A stretch of DNA of 64,000 nucleotides from Saliniradius amylolyticus (lineage in GTDB: Bacteria; Pseudomonadota; Gammaproteobacteria; Enterobacterales; Alteromonadaceae), in NCBI RefSeq assembly GCF_003143555.1, contig NZ_CP029347.1:496001-560000 (forward strand), in the 5' to 3' direction. Position numbers and translations under genes: made by a program. The stretch's first letter is position 1, and each line of letters opens with the position of its first letter. Below are positions 8,826 through 17,573 of the stretch, one piece after another. The notes under the pieces were generated by a model that was not told the DNA's origin, made no database searches, and was given only the letters and a program-made list of their open reading frames with translations.

Positions 8826-9604
8826 GCGTCCAGGGCCTGTCCCAGCAGATAGAAATACCCCAGCCAACTTTGCGCCAGTTGCTGGCGGTGCTCGCCCTGA
8901 GGATATAATCCCATTTCCGCCTCCTGACTTTGTTTGGTGCCGCTGACCAGAAAGGCATTCTTGGTTGCGTGATCCTGAATGATGGCCTCAAAGGCCCGGG
9001 CACACAGTTCCTGAGGCTGAGCGAAGTAAAAAGTCTGCATCTGCTTGTCGACGGCTACCGCTGTTTTAAGGTAGTCATTGGCTTGCTGGCCGTCTGAGGC
9101 CATCATGGTTTGGCTGAAGCAGTCCGCCAGACGTTGGTTGAGCGGGTGTTGTCTTACACTGCGGGATTCCAGCCAGCAGCAGGAGGCAAACTCATTGGGT
9201 TGTGCTTCCATAAACAGCCTTTGACAGATGTAGTGATCAAAAGCATGAAACCATTCATGGGCCAGAGAGCCACCGCCCGCATTTTTTGCCAGCGCCAGGG
9301 TACGGGTACCGCTGTGATAATGGGCATTGGCATGTTTCTGACCGCCGGTGCCAAACGCCAGTGACAGCGTGCCGTTGAGTGACAATACACGCTCAGGCAC
9401 ACCCAGAATGTCCATCAGATCGCACAGCGCATCGAAAAACAGGTTTGCGGCCCGCTGCTGTTCATCTCTGGTGACCCATTTGCCGACGCTGACGGTGCGA
9501 AAGCCGAAGATCCGCACAATATCGGCAAAGCTCATATCCTGCCCTTCGCGGTGATCCAGTCCACGTCGAAAATAAGGCCGGTGCAGGCGGGATGTCATGC
9601 TCAC
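8819..9604 (-). CDS. Metallopeptidase-like protein with LPD1-type domain (CLCA_X-like)
   Basis: A 261-residue protein. Residues 33-50 (FGFRTVSVGKWVTRDEQQ) followed by HEWFHAFDHY at 116-125 match the layout of the large-polyvalent-protein domain 1, whose HExxH motif suggests a zinc peptidase. Such domains occur in phage and plasmid polyvalent proteins; here it is a compact stand-alone chromosomal gene, and I recall similar Alteromonadales proteins annotated as CLCA_X. No signal peptide is visible. It precedes no obvious partner; folM lies 4 bp upstream on the same strand, so they may share a transcript. Peptidase activity is inferred from the motif. Confidence 0.7.
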   Translation of the reverse strand: MSMTSRLHRPYFRRGLDHREGQDMSFADIVRIFGFRTVSVGKWVTRDEQQRAANLFFDALCDLMDILGVPERVLSLNGTLSLAFGTGGQKHANAHYHSGTRTLALAKNAGGGSLAHEWFHAFDHYICQRLFMEAQPNEFASCCWLESRSVRQHPLNQRLADCFSQTMMASDGQQANDYLKTAVAVDKQMQTFYFAQPQELCARAFEAIIQDHATKNAFLVSGTKQSQEAEMGLYPQGEHRQQLAQSWLGYFYLLGQALDAQ

Positions 9605-9608
9605 TATC

Positions 9609-10313
9609 CTATGGGAGGTTCAGGTGCCGGCCCCCGTCTACCGGGATGCTGCGACCGGTGATGTAGTCGGAGTCGAGCAGAAAGCAGAGGCTGTTGAATA
9701 TCTCCTTTTCACCCGGCTCGATTTCCATCAACGATTTTTTCAGGGTCTTCTGGCGGTAGGCCGGACTGTCATCTTCGTTAAAGATGATCAATGCCGGGGC
9801 AATGGCATTCACCTTGATCGAAGGAGCCAGCTTACGGGCAAAGGAATAGGTCAGGTTTTCCAGTGCTGCTTTACTGGCGGCATAGGCCATATTCTTGGTG
9901 CTGCCAATCTGGGTGACAAAGTCAGTCATATGGATTATGTCTGCCTTATCCCCATTGAGTAGCGGAGCAAGAGCCCGGTTGAGCAGGAAGGGCGCCTTGG
10001 CGTGTACGGCCATCATGGCCTCGAATACCTGACCTGGATTGTCGTCGCTGTCGGCATGCCAGTCCGAGGCGTTATGGACCAGAGCCCTGAGGCTTCCGTA
10101 GTTAGCCTTTAGGGTATCGGCAAAGGCATTGACGCCGGATTCGCTGCTAAAGTCAGCCTGAATACAGTGGATGCCTTCGGCTTCAAGTTCTTCAATCAAT
10201 GGACGATGGCGACGGTAGCTGATTACCACAGATTGGCCCTGTTGATTGAGAGCCCGGGCGCAATAGAGCCCAACCCGTTGGGCGGCGCCAGTAATGACAA
10301 TGGGAGCCGTCAT
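9609..10313 (-). CDS. folM: Dihydromonapterin reductase FolM (short-chain dehydrogenase)
   Basis: A 234-residue SDR. The cofactor loop TGAAQRVG (8-15), with Arg after Gln, and the Y144xxxK148 pair fit FolM, which reduces dihydromonapterin (and weakly dihydrofolate) with NADPH. The ending GRSIPVDGGRHL is the normal SDR C-terminus. Neighbours fldB upstream and the LPD1 protein downstream are on the same strand. Confidence 0.88.
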   Translation of the reverse strand: MTAPIVITGAAQRVGLYCARALNQQGQSVVISYRRHRPLIEELEAEGIHCIQADFSSESGVNAFADTLKANYGSLRALVHNASDWHADSDDNPGQVFEAMMAVHAKAPFLLNRALAPLLNGDKADIIHMTDFVTQIGSTKNMAYAASKAALENLTYSFARKLAPSIKVNAIAPALIIFNEDDSPAYRQKTLKKSLMEIEPGEKEIFNSLCFLLDSDYITGRSIPVDGGRHLNLP

Positions 10314-10364
10314 AGTTCATTCCTGAGTTAAAGTCGGTTGGTACGCACCAGCTAACTAACCGGA

Positions 10365-10892
10365 TTAAATGCTTTGCATCTCATCCACCAATTGATTGAC
10401 CCATTGCTGGATGCGGTCATCGGTTTGCTCAAACTGGTTTTCGTCATCCAGGGACAGACCGACAAAATAGTCGCCGTCCTCGGTCAGTGCTTTCGACTGG
10501 GCAAATTCATAACCTTGGTTGGGCCAATAACCAATAAAGTGTACACCCAGTATGGATAATTCGTCATGCAACATGCCTAAGGCATCCTGAAACCAGTCGG
10601 TGTAGCCGATTTGATCGCCCAGGCCATAAAGCGCAACGACCTTGCCCTCCAGATTGAGATCGCGAATATCCTCCCAACTGGACTCCCAGTCTTCCTGCAA
10701 CTCGCCGAAATCCCAGGTGGAGATACCAAAGATCAGAATGTCATAGCCCTCGGCGTCTTTGAGGGGCACATCCTTAATGTTGTGGATATCGACCAGTTCC
10801 TCACCCAGTTGGGCCTGTATTTTTTCTGCCGCCATCTCGGTGTAGCAAGTGCTGGAACCGTAAAATAAGCCAATTTGTGCCGTGTCGGTCAT
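10365..10892 (-). CDS. fldB: Flavodoxin FldB
   Basis: A 175-residue electron carrier binding FMN. The phosphate loop GSSTCYTE directly after the first beta strand is the FldB signature, and length agrees with the E. coli protein (173). The frame is open further upstream to 11036, but ATG 10892 gives the proper N-terminus ([12 protein letters not shown]). Acidic composition is as expected for flavodoxins. The pair fldB-folM is on one strand with 51 bp between. Confidence 0.92.
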   Translation of the reverse strand: MTDTAQIGLFYGSSTCYTEMAAEKIQAQLGEELVDIHNIKDVPLKDAEGYDILIFGISTWDFGELQEDWESSWEDIRDLNLEGKVVALYGLGDQIGYTDWFQDALGMLHDELSILGVHFIGYWPNQGYEFAQSKALTEDGDYFVGLSLDDENQFEQTDDRIQQWVNQLVDEMQSI

Positions 10893-11124
10893 AATCGTCA
10901 GACTGATTGGTTTGCGCGTATTGTAAGCCGTTGCCGCTGTAGATCCAGCCTTATGCATCCGGTGACCTGGGGGCGGCGAAGCTTTAATTTCACTTAAATC
11001 TAACAGTGTCGCCTGACTATTACAGTGTAAGCCCATGTTAATTAAAGGTTTTTGTTTGTTTCGGGCTGTAAGGGTCGCAGTATGGCGACAGTCTGGTCGG
11101 TAGAAGCGTTGAGTTGAAAGTTTA

Positions 11125-11141
11125 ACTATTTGATAAATAGT
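11125..11141. repeat. Perfect inverted repeat, candidate operator
   Basis: ACTATTT (11125-11131), GAT spacer, AAATAGT (11135-11141). It lies 12 bp upstream of the sigma-54-like element, too close for a usual enhancer site, so it may be a repressor site or upstream contact region. Palindromy is seen; function is inferred. Confidence 0.5.
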
Positions 11142-11153
11142 GATTTTTCATGG

Positions 11154-11170
11154 TTGGCACGGAGGTTGAT
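11154..11170 (+). promoter_or_regulatory. Candidate sigma-54 (-24/-12) promoter
   Basis: TTGGCACG-GAGG-TTGAT fits the sigma-54 consensus TTGGCACrnnnnTTGCW with one mismatch, GA for the -12 GC. GG at 11156-11157 and GA at 11168-11169 are exactly 10 bases apart. Start of transcription would be near 11181, giving a leader of about 57 nt to the ATG at 11238. Confidence 0.5.
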
Positions 11171-11237
11171 ACAGGGAGTGGGAGAGTCATAGTGGCACAT
11201 TGGGTGCCGACCCAACCTAAGTATAAAGGAGAAAATC

Positions 11238-11453
11238 ATGAAAAAGTGTATTGCAACAATGATGCTGCTGCCAGCCATGGGTGTTTTGGCTGGGAATATA
11301 AACTTTGATCAGTTGGATGCGAATGGTGACGGTTCGCTCAGTCCTCAGGAAGCGGCGGCGTCGAAAGAGTTAGCCAGCAACTTTGCTAAGGTCGATACCG
11401 ACGGTAATGGCCGCCTTTCCAAAGGGGAAGTTGAAGCTTACCTCAATAGCTAA
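11238..11453 (+). CDS. Small secreted EF-hand protein 1
   Basis: A 71-residue protein with a signal peptide (MKKCIATMMLLPAMGVLAG) and two EF-hand loops: DANGDGSLSPQE and DTDGNGRLSKGE, each with the Asp/Asn ladder and final Glu that bind calcium. The mature part would be about 52 residues, essentially one EF-hand pair, exported to the periplasm. Start is set by AAGGAG 6 bases upstream. Role unknown; calcium buffering or sensing is possible. Confidence 0.85.
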   Translation: MKKCIATMMLLPAMGVLAGNINFDQLDANGDGSLSPQEAAASKELASNFAKVDTDGNGRLSKGEVEAYLNS

Positions 11454-11463
11454 CATTGGGTAT

Positions 11464-11503
11464 AAGCCACGGCCGCTCATCCCCCGTCCGTGGCTTTCTT
11501 TTT
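11464..11503 (+). terminator. Rho-independent terminator after EF-hand gene 1
   Basis: A 9-bp stem AAGCCACGG (11464-11472) with CCGTGGCTT (11488-11496), then TCTTTTT. It lies between the two EF-hand genes, so the second gene probably receives read-through or its own promoter. Confidence 0.8.
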
Positions 11504-11538
11504 CCTCGTTTCCCTATCAGTCATAATCAGGAGCGACA

Positions 11539-11754
11539 GTGAGAAAAGCAGTTTTTTCGATACCGTTCGTCATCAGCGCAGTGGCCATGGCCACGCCGCA
11601 AAGCTTTATGTTGTTGGATACCGATAATGACGGCGTCATCAGTTATCAGGAAGCGTCGGCCGATCAGATACTGGCCGGGGATTTCTCGCGCTTTGATATT
11701 AACGGCGACGGTGTTCTGTCTCAGGCGGAGTATCGTCGTTATCGCCACTCTTAG
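11539..11754 (+). CDS. Small secreted EF-hand protein 2
   Basis: A 71-residue paralogue of the preceding gene, starting at GTG 11539 behind CAGGAG. It has a signal peptide ending near AVAMA and two EF-hand loops, DTDNDGVISYQE and DINGDGVLSQAE. Length and layout equal those of gene 1, which suggests tandem duplication, but the sequences have diverged well. It ends before a hairpin terminator at 11812. No function can be named. Confidence 0.8.
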   Translation: MRKAVFSIPFVISAVAMATPQSFMLLDTDNDGVISYQEASADQILAGDFSRFDINGDGVLSQAEYRRYRHS

Positions 11755-11811
11755 GCGTTATCGTTTCCCATCCCGGGAGAGTCAGAAGCGCTGTTTAGCG
11801 CAGACTTCTTT

Positions 11812-11835
11812 GAGGTGCCTCGGCACCTCTTTTTT
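11812..11835 (+). terminator. Rho-independent terminator after EF-hand gene 2
   Basis: GAGGTGC (11812-11818), loop CTCG, GCACCTC (11823-11829), then a run of T. It separates the EF-hand pair from xerD. Confidence 0.85.
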
Positions 11836-11897
11836 ATGCGTTAAGGGGGGGAAGTTGGTATCCTGAATGTCACCACTGTTTGGGATAACTGATTATC

Positions 11898-12827
11898 GTG
11901 TCCACGTCCGATTCTTCCTTTCCTTCGACCCTATCCCGCTTTCATCGGGAAGCCCTCACCGAGTTTCAGAATTACATCTGGCTGGAGAAAGGCTTAAGTG
12001 ATAATACGGTACAGGCCTATCGGCGCGATCTGGTGCGTTTGGCTCTGTTTCTGCAAAGCCAGAGCCAGACGTTGGGGAACTTCGACGCTTTGAGCATCAA
12101 TCAGTACCTGGCCAGCCGCTATGATGCGGGCTTATCGGAGCGCAGCACCGCACGCATGTTATCCAGTGTGCGAACCTTAGTGAAGTATCAGCTGCAGTAT
12201 CAGGTGCGTGAGGACGACCCTCTCGCTCACCTGACCAACCCAAAGTTGGCTCAGGCTCTGCCTAAGACATTAACTGAACAGCAGGTGGATGCCTTGCTGG
12301 AAGCGCCGGATATCGGTGACCCGATACAGCATCGCGACCGTGCCATGTTGGAGGTGCTGTATGCGGCAGGTCTCAGGGTCAGTGAACTGGTGGGCTTACG
12401 CTTGTCCATGGTGAGTCTGACACAAGGCATGGTCAGGGTTACCGGCAAAGGGGATAAAGACCGCCTGGTACCGTTGGGTGAATCCGCGGTGGACTGGTTA
12501 ACGCGCTATTGTCGTGAGGCGCGACCCGTTCTACTCGGGCAGAAGCAGGACGATATTGTGTTTCCCTCCAGTCGAGGTCAGCCCATGACTCGCCAGACCT
12601 TTTGGTACCGTATTAAGCGGTATGCCAGAGAGGTGGGGATAGACGACAGTCTGTCGCCGCACACCTTGCGGCACGCTTTCGCGACCCATCTTTTGAATCA
12701 CGGTGCCGATCTGCGTGTCGTACAGATGTTGCTGGGGCACTCTGATCTTTCTACTACTCAGATATATACGCACATTGCTAATGAGCGTTTACAACAGGTG
12801 GTGAGTGACCATCACCCCAGAGGCTAG
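11898..12827 (+). CDS. xerD: Site-specific tyrosine recombinase XerD
   Basis: With XerC, resolves chromosome dimers at dif under FtsK control. The 309-residue protein has the N-terminal SAM-like core-binding domain and a catalytic domain with R160 (GLRVSE), H255/R258 (HTLRHAF), H281 (LLGHSD) and nucleophile Y290 (TQIYTH). It starts at GTG 11898. The order xerD-dsbC-recJ is the standard gammaproteobacterial one and separates it from XerC. Confidence 0.96.
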   Translation: MSTSDSSFPSTLSRFHREALTEFQNYIWLEKGLSDNTVQAYRRDLVRLALFLQSQSQTLGNFDALSINQYLASRYDAGLSERSTARMLSSVRTLVKYQLQYQVREDDPLAHLTNPKLAQALPKTLTEQQVDALLEAPDIGDPIQHRDRAMLEVLYAAGLRVSELVGLRLSMVSLTQGMVRVTGKGDKDRLVPLGESAVDWLTRYCREARPVLLGQKQDDIVFPSSRGQPMTRQTFWYRIKRYAREVGIDDSLSPHTLRHAFATHLLNHGADLRVVQMLLGHSDLSTTQIYTHIANERLQQVVSDHHPRG

Positions 12828-12946
12828 AGGGATCTGATATAAACAGCACCGAATGGCATGGAAACCGAGACCATGACTCAATACAATGTAACTTTTCCGA
12901 TGACCAGCGGGTCAAATTAAACAGTTAATCAATTTAGAGAGTTCGA

Positions 12947-13666
12947 ATGAAACATTGGATCGCAAGTTTAACGCTGGCCGCGCTAGTCAGTGCCTTCGCC
13001 GTAGAGGCCGAAACCGACACCGAGCAGCAGCTCAAAACGACCCTGAGTGATCAGTTAGGGATGAAGGTAACCAGTTTAGAGCCTGCCCCGGTTGAGGGGT
13101 TGTATCAGGCGGTTACCAGTCGGGGCTTGTTCTACGTCAGCACTGACGGAGGTTATCTGATCCATGGTCGGGTCTATAACATCAACAAGGGACTTTTGAA
13201 CGAGACCGAACAGGCGTTGGCTGAAATCCGTCTGGAAGGTTTGGAACAGTTTCAGGATTCGACGATTGAATTTAAAGCCGACGACGAACGTCATGTAATT
13301 ACCGTATTTACAGACATTAGCTGTGGCTATTGCCGTAAATTACATAGCCAGATCGACGAGTATAACCGTCGTGGCATTACCGTGCGCTATCTGGCTTTCC
13401 CACGAGGTGGTTTGAACACACAGACCTACAAAGACATGGTGTCGGTGTGGTGTTCTGATGAGCCAAAAGCAACGCTGACCGCCGCTAAAGCGGGTGACAA
13501 TATCCCAGCAAACAGCTGTGAAAATAAGGTGCGTCAGCAGTATGAATTTGGCCAGAAGGTTGGTGTTAACGGCACGCCAGCATTAATTCTGGATGATGGC
13601 AGCATGATCCCCGGCTATCAGCCACCGGCGCGTTTGGAACAGGCATTACAGGGTTCGGGTTCGTAA
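12947..13666 (+). CDS. dsbC: Thiol:disulfide interchange protein DsbC
   Basis: Periplasmic disulfide isomerase, kept reduced by DsbD. The 239-residue precursor has a signal peptide (cleavage near FAVEA), an N-terminal dimerisation domain, and a thioredoxin fold with CGYC at 126-129 and the cis-Pro element NGTPAL. A second Cys pair (SVWCSD / ANSCEN) is present as in E. coli DsbC. recJ starts 4 bp behind its stop. Confidence 0.96.
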   Translation: MKHWIASLTLAALVSAFAVEAETDTEQQLKTTLSDQLGMKVTSLEPAPVEGLYQAVTSRGLFYVSTDGGYLIHGRVYNINKGLLNETEQALAEIRLEGLEQFQDSTIEFKADDERHVITVFTDISCGYCRKLHSQIDEYNRRGITVRYLAFPRGGLNTQTYKDMVSVWCSDEPKATLTAAKAGDNIPANSCENKVRQQYEFGQKVGVNGTPALILDDGSMIPGYQPPARLEQALQGSGS

Positions 13667-13669
13667 TTC

Positions 13670-15394
13670 GTGTCAGAGCCGCTGAATATCGTGCGCCGGG
13701 CGGTGCCCGATTCGTTACCAAATTTGTCGAACCTTTCCAGGCGCTTGCAACAGATCTATGCCAGCCGTGGTGTGACGGACAGTTCTGAACTGGACCACAG
13801 TACCAGATCGTTGTTGCACTACGATGGGCTCAATGGTCTGTCGTCGGCGGTGGAGCGCTTGTGTCAGGCACTGGAGTTGAACCACAAGATTATCATTGTC
13901 GGTGATTTTGATGCTGACGGTGCCACCAGCACGGCACTGTGTCTTCTGGCGATGAAACAGATGGGCTTTCAGTCACTGGATTATCTGGTGCCCAATCGCT
14001 TTGACTTTGGTTATGGCCTGAGCCCGGAAATCGTCGAGGTGGCCCATCAAAATGGTGCCGAGCTGATTATCACAGTGGACAATGGCATTGCCTGTCTGGC
14101 CGGAGCTCGCCGGACTCGTGAATTAGGCATGGATCTTATCGTTACCGACCATCACCTGCCGGCGGAAGAACTCCCCGAGGCGGATGCTATCGTTAATCCC
14201 AACCAGCCGGGCTGTGAGTTTATGTCGAAACACCTGGCGGGAGTCGGGGTGGCATTTTACCTGATGCTGGCCTTGTGTCGTCATCTGCAGCAGCAGGGCT
14301 ATTTCGAACAGCAGAAGGCGCCGAATCCGGCGGACTTTTTGGATTTGGTGGCCTTAGGGACCATTGCCGACGTGGTGATGCTGGATCAGAACAATCGCGT
14401 ATTGGTCCACCAGGGCCTTCAGCGGATTCGTAGTGGACGCTGTCGTCCGGGCATTCAGGCTATGGTAGAGGTGGCGGGCCGCAATCTGGCCGACCTGCAG
14501 GCCTCGGATCTGGGCTTTGTCTTAGGTCCCCGGCTGAACGCCGCAGGGCGACTGGACGATATGGTGATGGGGATCGAGTGTCTGCTGGCTGACGACATTG
14601 GCCGGGCCCGCCAGATGGCGGTACAGTTGGACAGTCTGAATCAGGAACGCAAAGACATCGAAGCCAGCATGAAGCAAGAAGCGGTGGCCATACTGGATTC
14701 GCTGGCATTGCAGGAAGAGACTCTGCCAGATGGTATTGCCCTGTATCAGAGCGACTGGCACCAGGGTGTGATCGGCATTGTTGCCGGGCGTATCAAAGAG
14801 CAATACTTTCGCCCCACGGTGGCATTTGCCCATCAGGATGATGACACTCTTAAAGGCTCGGCACGCTCCATTCCGGGGCTGCATATCCGGGACCTGCTGG
14901 AAGAGATCAGTCATCGATACCCCGGTGTTATCAGCAAGTTCGGTGGTCACGCCATGGCGGCTGGTCTGAGTCTGCCGGTGTCTCAGTTTGAGGCCTTTAA
15001 AACGGTGTTTGCTCAGGTAGCCGGGGAGTGGTTGTCCGGACGCTCACTCGCCGGCGAGATCCTAAGCGACGGTGAGTTAAATGATGAGCAGCTGTCGCTG
15101 GAATTTGCCGAGCAGCTAAAGCAGGCCGGCCCCTGGGGGCAAGGCTTTCCTGAACCGCTGTTTGATGGCCTGTTCGAGGTAGTAGAGCAGCGACTGGTCG
15201 GCGATAAGCACCTTAAATTGCAGCTTGGTACGGCGTCGGGAAAGGTTATCGATGGCATCGCGTTTAATGTGGATACCCGCATCTGGCCGGACCGTCGTAT
15301 TCGGCAGGTGCAGCTGGCTTATAAGCTCGATATTAACCGTTACCGGGGGCGGGTAAGCCCTCAGTTGCTGGTGGATGCCATCGCGCCGGCCTGA
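13670..15394 (+). CDS. recJ: Single-stranded-DNA-specific exonuclease RecJ
   Basis: 5-prime to 3-prime ssDNA exonuclease of RecF-pathway recombination, mismatch repair and base excision repair. The DHH-family motifs are present: DFDADG from residue 79 and TDHH with D160-H161-H162, followed by the DHHA1 domain with the late FGGHAMAAG motif. Length 574 is usual. It uses a GTG start, almost abutting dsbC, so translation is probably coupled. Confidence 0.96.
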   Translation: MSEPLNIVRRAVPDSLPNLSNLSRRLQQIYASRGVTDSSELDHSTRSLLHYDGLNGLSSAVERLCQALELNHKIIIVGDFDADGATSTALCLLAMKQMGFQSLDYLVPNRFDFGYGLSPEIVEVAHQNGAELIITVDNGIACLAGARRTRELGMDLIVTDHHLPAEELPEADAIVNPNQPGCEFMSKHLAGVGVAFYLMLALCRHLQQQGYFEQQKAPNPADFLDLVALGTIADVVMLDQNNRVLVHQGLQRIRSGRCRPGIQAMVEVAGRNLADLQASDLGFVLGPRLNAAGRLDDMVMGIECLLADDIGRARQMAVQLDSLNQERKDIEASMKQEAVAILDSLALQEETLPDGIALYQSDWHQGVIGIVAGRIKEQYFRPTVAFAHQDDDTLKGSARSIPGLHIRDLLEEISHRYPGVISKFGGHAMAAGLSLPVSQFEAFKTVFAQVAGEWLSGRSLAGEILSDGELNDEQLSLEFAEQLKQAGPWGQGFPEPLFDGLFEVVEQRLVGDKHLKLQLGTASGKVIDGIAFNVDTRIWPDRRIRQVQLAYKLDINRYRGRVSPQLLVDAIAPA

Positions 15395-15441
15395 ATTCAG
15401 AGTCCGTCTATGAAATATAAACAGACCTTAGGCACCAGACC

Positions 15442-15717
15442 ATGAGTGATCCACAACTGAAAAAACTGCTTGAGCATCCCCAGTTGACCCATAGCGAGAA
15501 CCGCAGAGTCATCTCCCATGTGCAGCGTGAGGACGGCGACTGGTATCTGCATACCCTGATGCTGGAAGGCGTGGATACGCCTTTTAAGTTTAGGCGTAAA
15601 AAGCCCTATCAGTCATTGCAAGGCGCTCGGGTGAATCTGACCTATTACCCGGATACCGAGTCGGTTGCGGGGTTGGATTTTGATATTATGAAGGTCGTGC
15701 GGCTAAGGCGCGCCTGA
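15442..15717 (+). CDS. Conserved-looking small hypothetical protein between recJ and recO
   Basis: A 91-residue basic cytosolic protein with no recognised motif. It looks like a compact beta-rich fold: alternating strands such as DWYLHTLMLEG, PFKFRRKKPY, ARVNLTYYP and DFDIMKVVRL. It stops 2 bp before recO, sits in a tight run and shares the codon use of its neighbours, so it is very likely expressed. Function unknown. Confidence 0.75.
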   Translation: MSDPQLKKLLEHPQLTHSENRRVISHVQREDGDWYLHTLMLEGVDTPFKFRRKKPYQSLQGARVNLTYYPDTESVAGLDFDIMKVVRLRRA

Positions 15718-15719
15718 CC

Positions 15720-16421
15720 ATGCAAGCATCACTCTGTCAGGGCTTTGTACTCCATCGACGACCGTATCGGGAAACCAGCTTTTTGGTGGATCTGCTTACC
15801 GAACAATGGGGCAAGGTTCGGGTCATGGCACGGGGCCAGCGGAACCGGAAGAATGGCGGCAGCCACCTGTTACAGCCCTTTCGATTATTGCAAATGGGGC
15901 TGGCGGGACGGGGCGAGCTTAAGCAGCTGAGAACGGTAGAGGCGGCCGAGCTGGCCTATCCGCTGCAAGGGCGGGCACTGTTTTCTGCCCTGTATTTAAA
16001 TGAATTATTGACCCGATTACTGCAAGCCGAGTTACCGGTGCCCGAGCTGTTTAGCGCCTATCGGCAAAGCTTAGTGACACTGGTGAAGCAGCCTGATGAG
16101 CTGGAGCCGATCCTGAGAAATTATGAGCTCCTGCTGCTTAATGAGCTCGGTTATGCGCCTGATTTTCAGCATCATGCTAACGGTGAGATACTGGTCGACG
16201 ACTACTATCGCTACGATGAGGATGAAGGCTTCACCCCGGTGGCGGCAGGCTCGAACGCCAGAGGGTTGTTTCGTGGCCAGGACTTACTGGCTATTGGTGA
16301 GCGGCACTGGCACCCTGATACCCTACGTGCTGCCAAGCGACTGAACCGCCTGGCACTTCAGCCACTATTAGGTAGTAAGCCGCTGAAAAGCCGGGAACTT
16401 TTTATGACTTTAGAAGGTTAA
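15720..16421 (+). CDS. recO: DNA repair protein RecO
   Basis: Helps RecR load RecA on SSB-coated DNA. The 233 residues show the OB-fold N-terminus ([21 protein letters not shown], with the later GxxRxRKNG-like basic segment) and the helical C-terminal half with [11 protein letters not shown]. It lacks an obvious Cys4 zinc motif, as in enterobacterial RecO. pdxJ begins 2 bp after its stop. Confidence 0.94.
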   Translation: MQASLCQGFVLHRRPYRETSFLVDLLTEQWGKVRVMARGQRNRKNGGSHLLQPFRLLQMGLAGRGELKQLRTVEAAELAYPLQGRALFSALYLNELLTRLLQAELPVPELFSAYRQSLVTLVKQPDELEPILRNYELLLLNELGYAPDFQHHANGEILVDDYYRYDEDEGFTPVAAGSNARGLFRGQDLLAIGERHWHPDTLRAAKRLNRLALQPLLGSKPLKSRELFMTLEG

Positions 16422-16423
16422 CT

Positions 16424-17161
16424 ATGCAAGAGATACTGCTTGGGATAAACATTGATCACATTGCCACCTTGCGTAACGCCAGGGGTACCGCCTATCCGGA
16501 CCCGGTTCATGCGGCCGATATTGCCGAACGGGCTGGCGCGGATGGCATTACCGTGCATTTGCGGGAAGATCGCCGTCACATTATCGACAGAGATGTGGAA
16601 TTGTTGCGACAAACCATCAATACCCGACTTAACCTGGAAATGGCGGTGACCGAAGAAATGTTGACCATCGCTGAGCGCATCCAACCCGAGTACAGTTGCC
16701 TGGTACCGGAAAAGCGCGAGGAGCTGACCACCGAGGGAGGCCTGGACGTGGTGGGTAATTTCGAGCGGGTACAAGCTGCCTGCGAGCGCCTACAAGGACA
16801 GGGTATTATCGTCTCGTTGTTTATCGATGCTGATGAGCGGCAGATAGACGCCGCTGCTAAGGCTGGTGCTAAGTTCATCGAGATCCATACCGGTCACTAT
16901 GCCGAGGCCCGCAATGAGGCGGAAGCGGAGCAGGAATTAGTGCGTATTCGCGAGGGAGTGGCGTTGGCCCAGTCCCGCGGCTTGAAGGTGAATGCTGGTC
17001 ACGGCCTGCATTACCATAATGTGAAGCCCATCGCTGCCATCGACGGTATTATTGAGCTGAATATTGGGCATGCGGTGATCGCCCGTGCGGCTTTCGACGG
17101 TTTGGCTAAGGCGGTGGCCGATATGAAGGCGCTGATGTTACAAGCGCGTCAGGGAGTCTAG
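16424..17161 (+). CDS. pdxJ: Pyridoxine 5-prime-phosphate synthase PdxJ
   Basis: Condenses 1-deoxy-xylulose 5-phosphate with 3-amino-2-oxopropyl phosphate to form pyridoxine 5-phosphate. The 245-residue TIM barrel has the family motifs [16 protein letters not shown] at the N-terminus, [33 protein letters not shown] and the late [11 protein letters not shown] phosphate site. It sits between recO and acpS, the usual order, with a 2-bp gap on one side and 1 bp on the other. Confidence 0.97.
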   Translation: MQEILLGINIDHIATLRNARGTAYPDPVHAADIAERAGADGITVHLREDRRHIIDRDVELLRQTINTRLNLEMAVTEEMLTIAERIQPEYSCLVPEKREELTTEGGLDVVGNFERVQAACERLQGQGIIVSLFIDADERQIDAAAKAGAKFIEIHTGHYAEARNEAEAEQELVRIREGVALAQSRGLKVNAGHGLHYHNVKPIAAIDGIIELNIGHAVIARAAFDGLAKAVADMKALMLQARQGV

Positions 17162-17162
17162 C

Positions 17163-17573
17163 ATGGCGATTTTGGGACTAGGTACGGATATCGTCGAAAC
17201 TGCTCGTATCGAAGCGCAATTGGAGCGCTCCAATAAGCTGTCCGAGCGGATTCTTACCGACACCGAACAGGCCGAACTGGCAAAGCAGAAATACCCAGCC
17301 CGTTTCCTGGCGAAGCGTTTTGCGGCTAAGGAAGCTGCAGTTAAGGCCGCAGGGACCGGCATCGGCAACGGGATAAGCTTTCAGCAGATGGAGATCCGCC
17401 ATCTGCCCTCAGGGCAGCCCATTTTGCATCTGGAAGGCGCTCTGTTGGAGCATTGTCATCAGTTGGGGGTGGTCCAGAGTCATATTTCCATTACTGACGA
17501 GCAGCACTATGCAGTGGCAACGGTGATCCTGGAGGGAGAAGATGGTCAAGGTTTTTCGGCCCCCAAAGTCTAA
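17163..17573 (+). CDS. acpS: Holo-[acyl-carrier-protein] synthase AcpS
   Basis: Transfers 4-phosphopantetheine from CoA to acyl carrier protein. Motifs are GLGTDIVETARIE at the N-terminus (metal-binding Asp) and RFLAKRFAAKEAAVKA (catalytic Glu and Lys). Length 136 is slightly above the E. coli 126, owing to a C-terminal tail that overlaps the next gene by 32 bp in another frame. Confidence 0.96.
   Translation: MAILGLGTDIVETARIEAQLERSNKLSERILTDTEQAELAKQKYPARFLAKRFAAKEAAVKAAGTGIGNGISFQQMEIRHLPSGQPILHLEGALLEHCHQLGVVQSHISITDEQHYAVATVILEGEDGQGFSAPKV

Larger units (their letters stand above)
10893..11237. other. Intergenic control region between fldB and the EF-hand genes
   Basis: This 345-bp divergent region has no credible gene. 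It holds a direct repeat ACAGTGT in the fldB-proximal half, and near the EF-hand gene an inverted repeat (11125-11141) followed by a sigma-54-like promoter (11154-11170). The ribosome-binding site AAGGAG at 11226-11231 serves the ATG at 11238. Confidence 0.6.

Noticed and set aside
10893-11036. N-terminal extension of FldB
   Set aside because: The extra 48 residues resemble no flavodoxin and precede the standard N-terminus; ATG 10892 is used.
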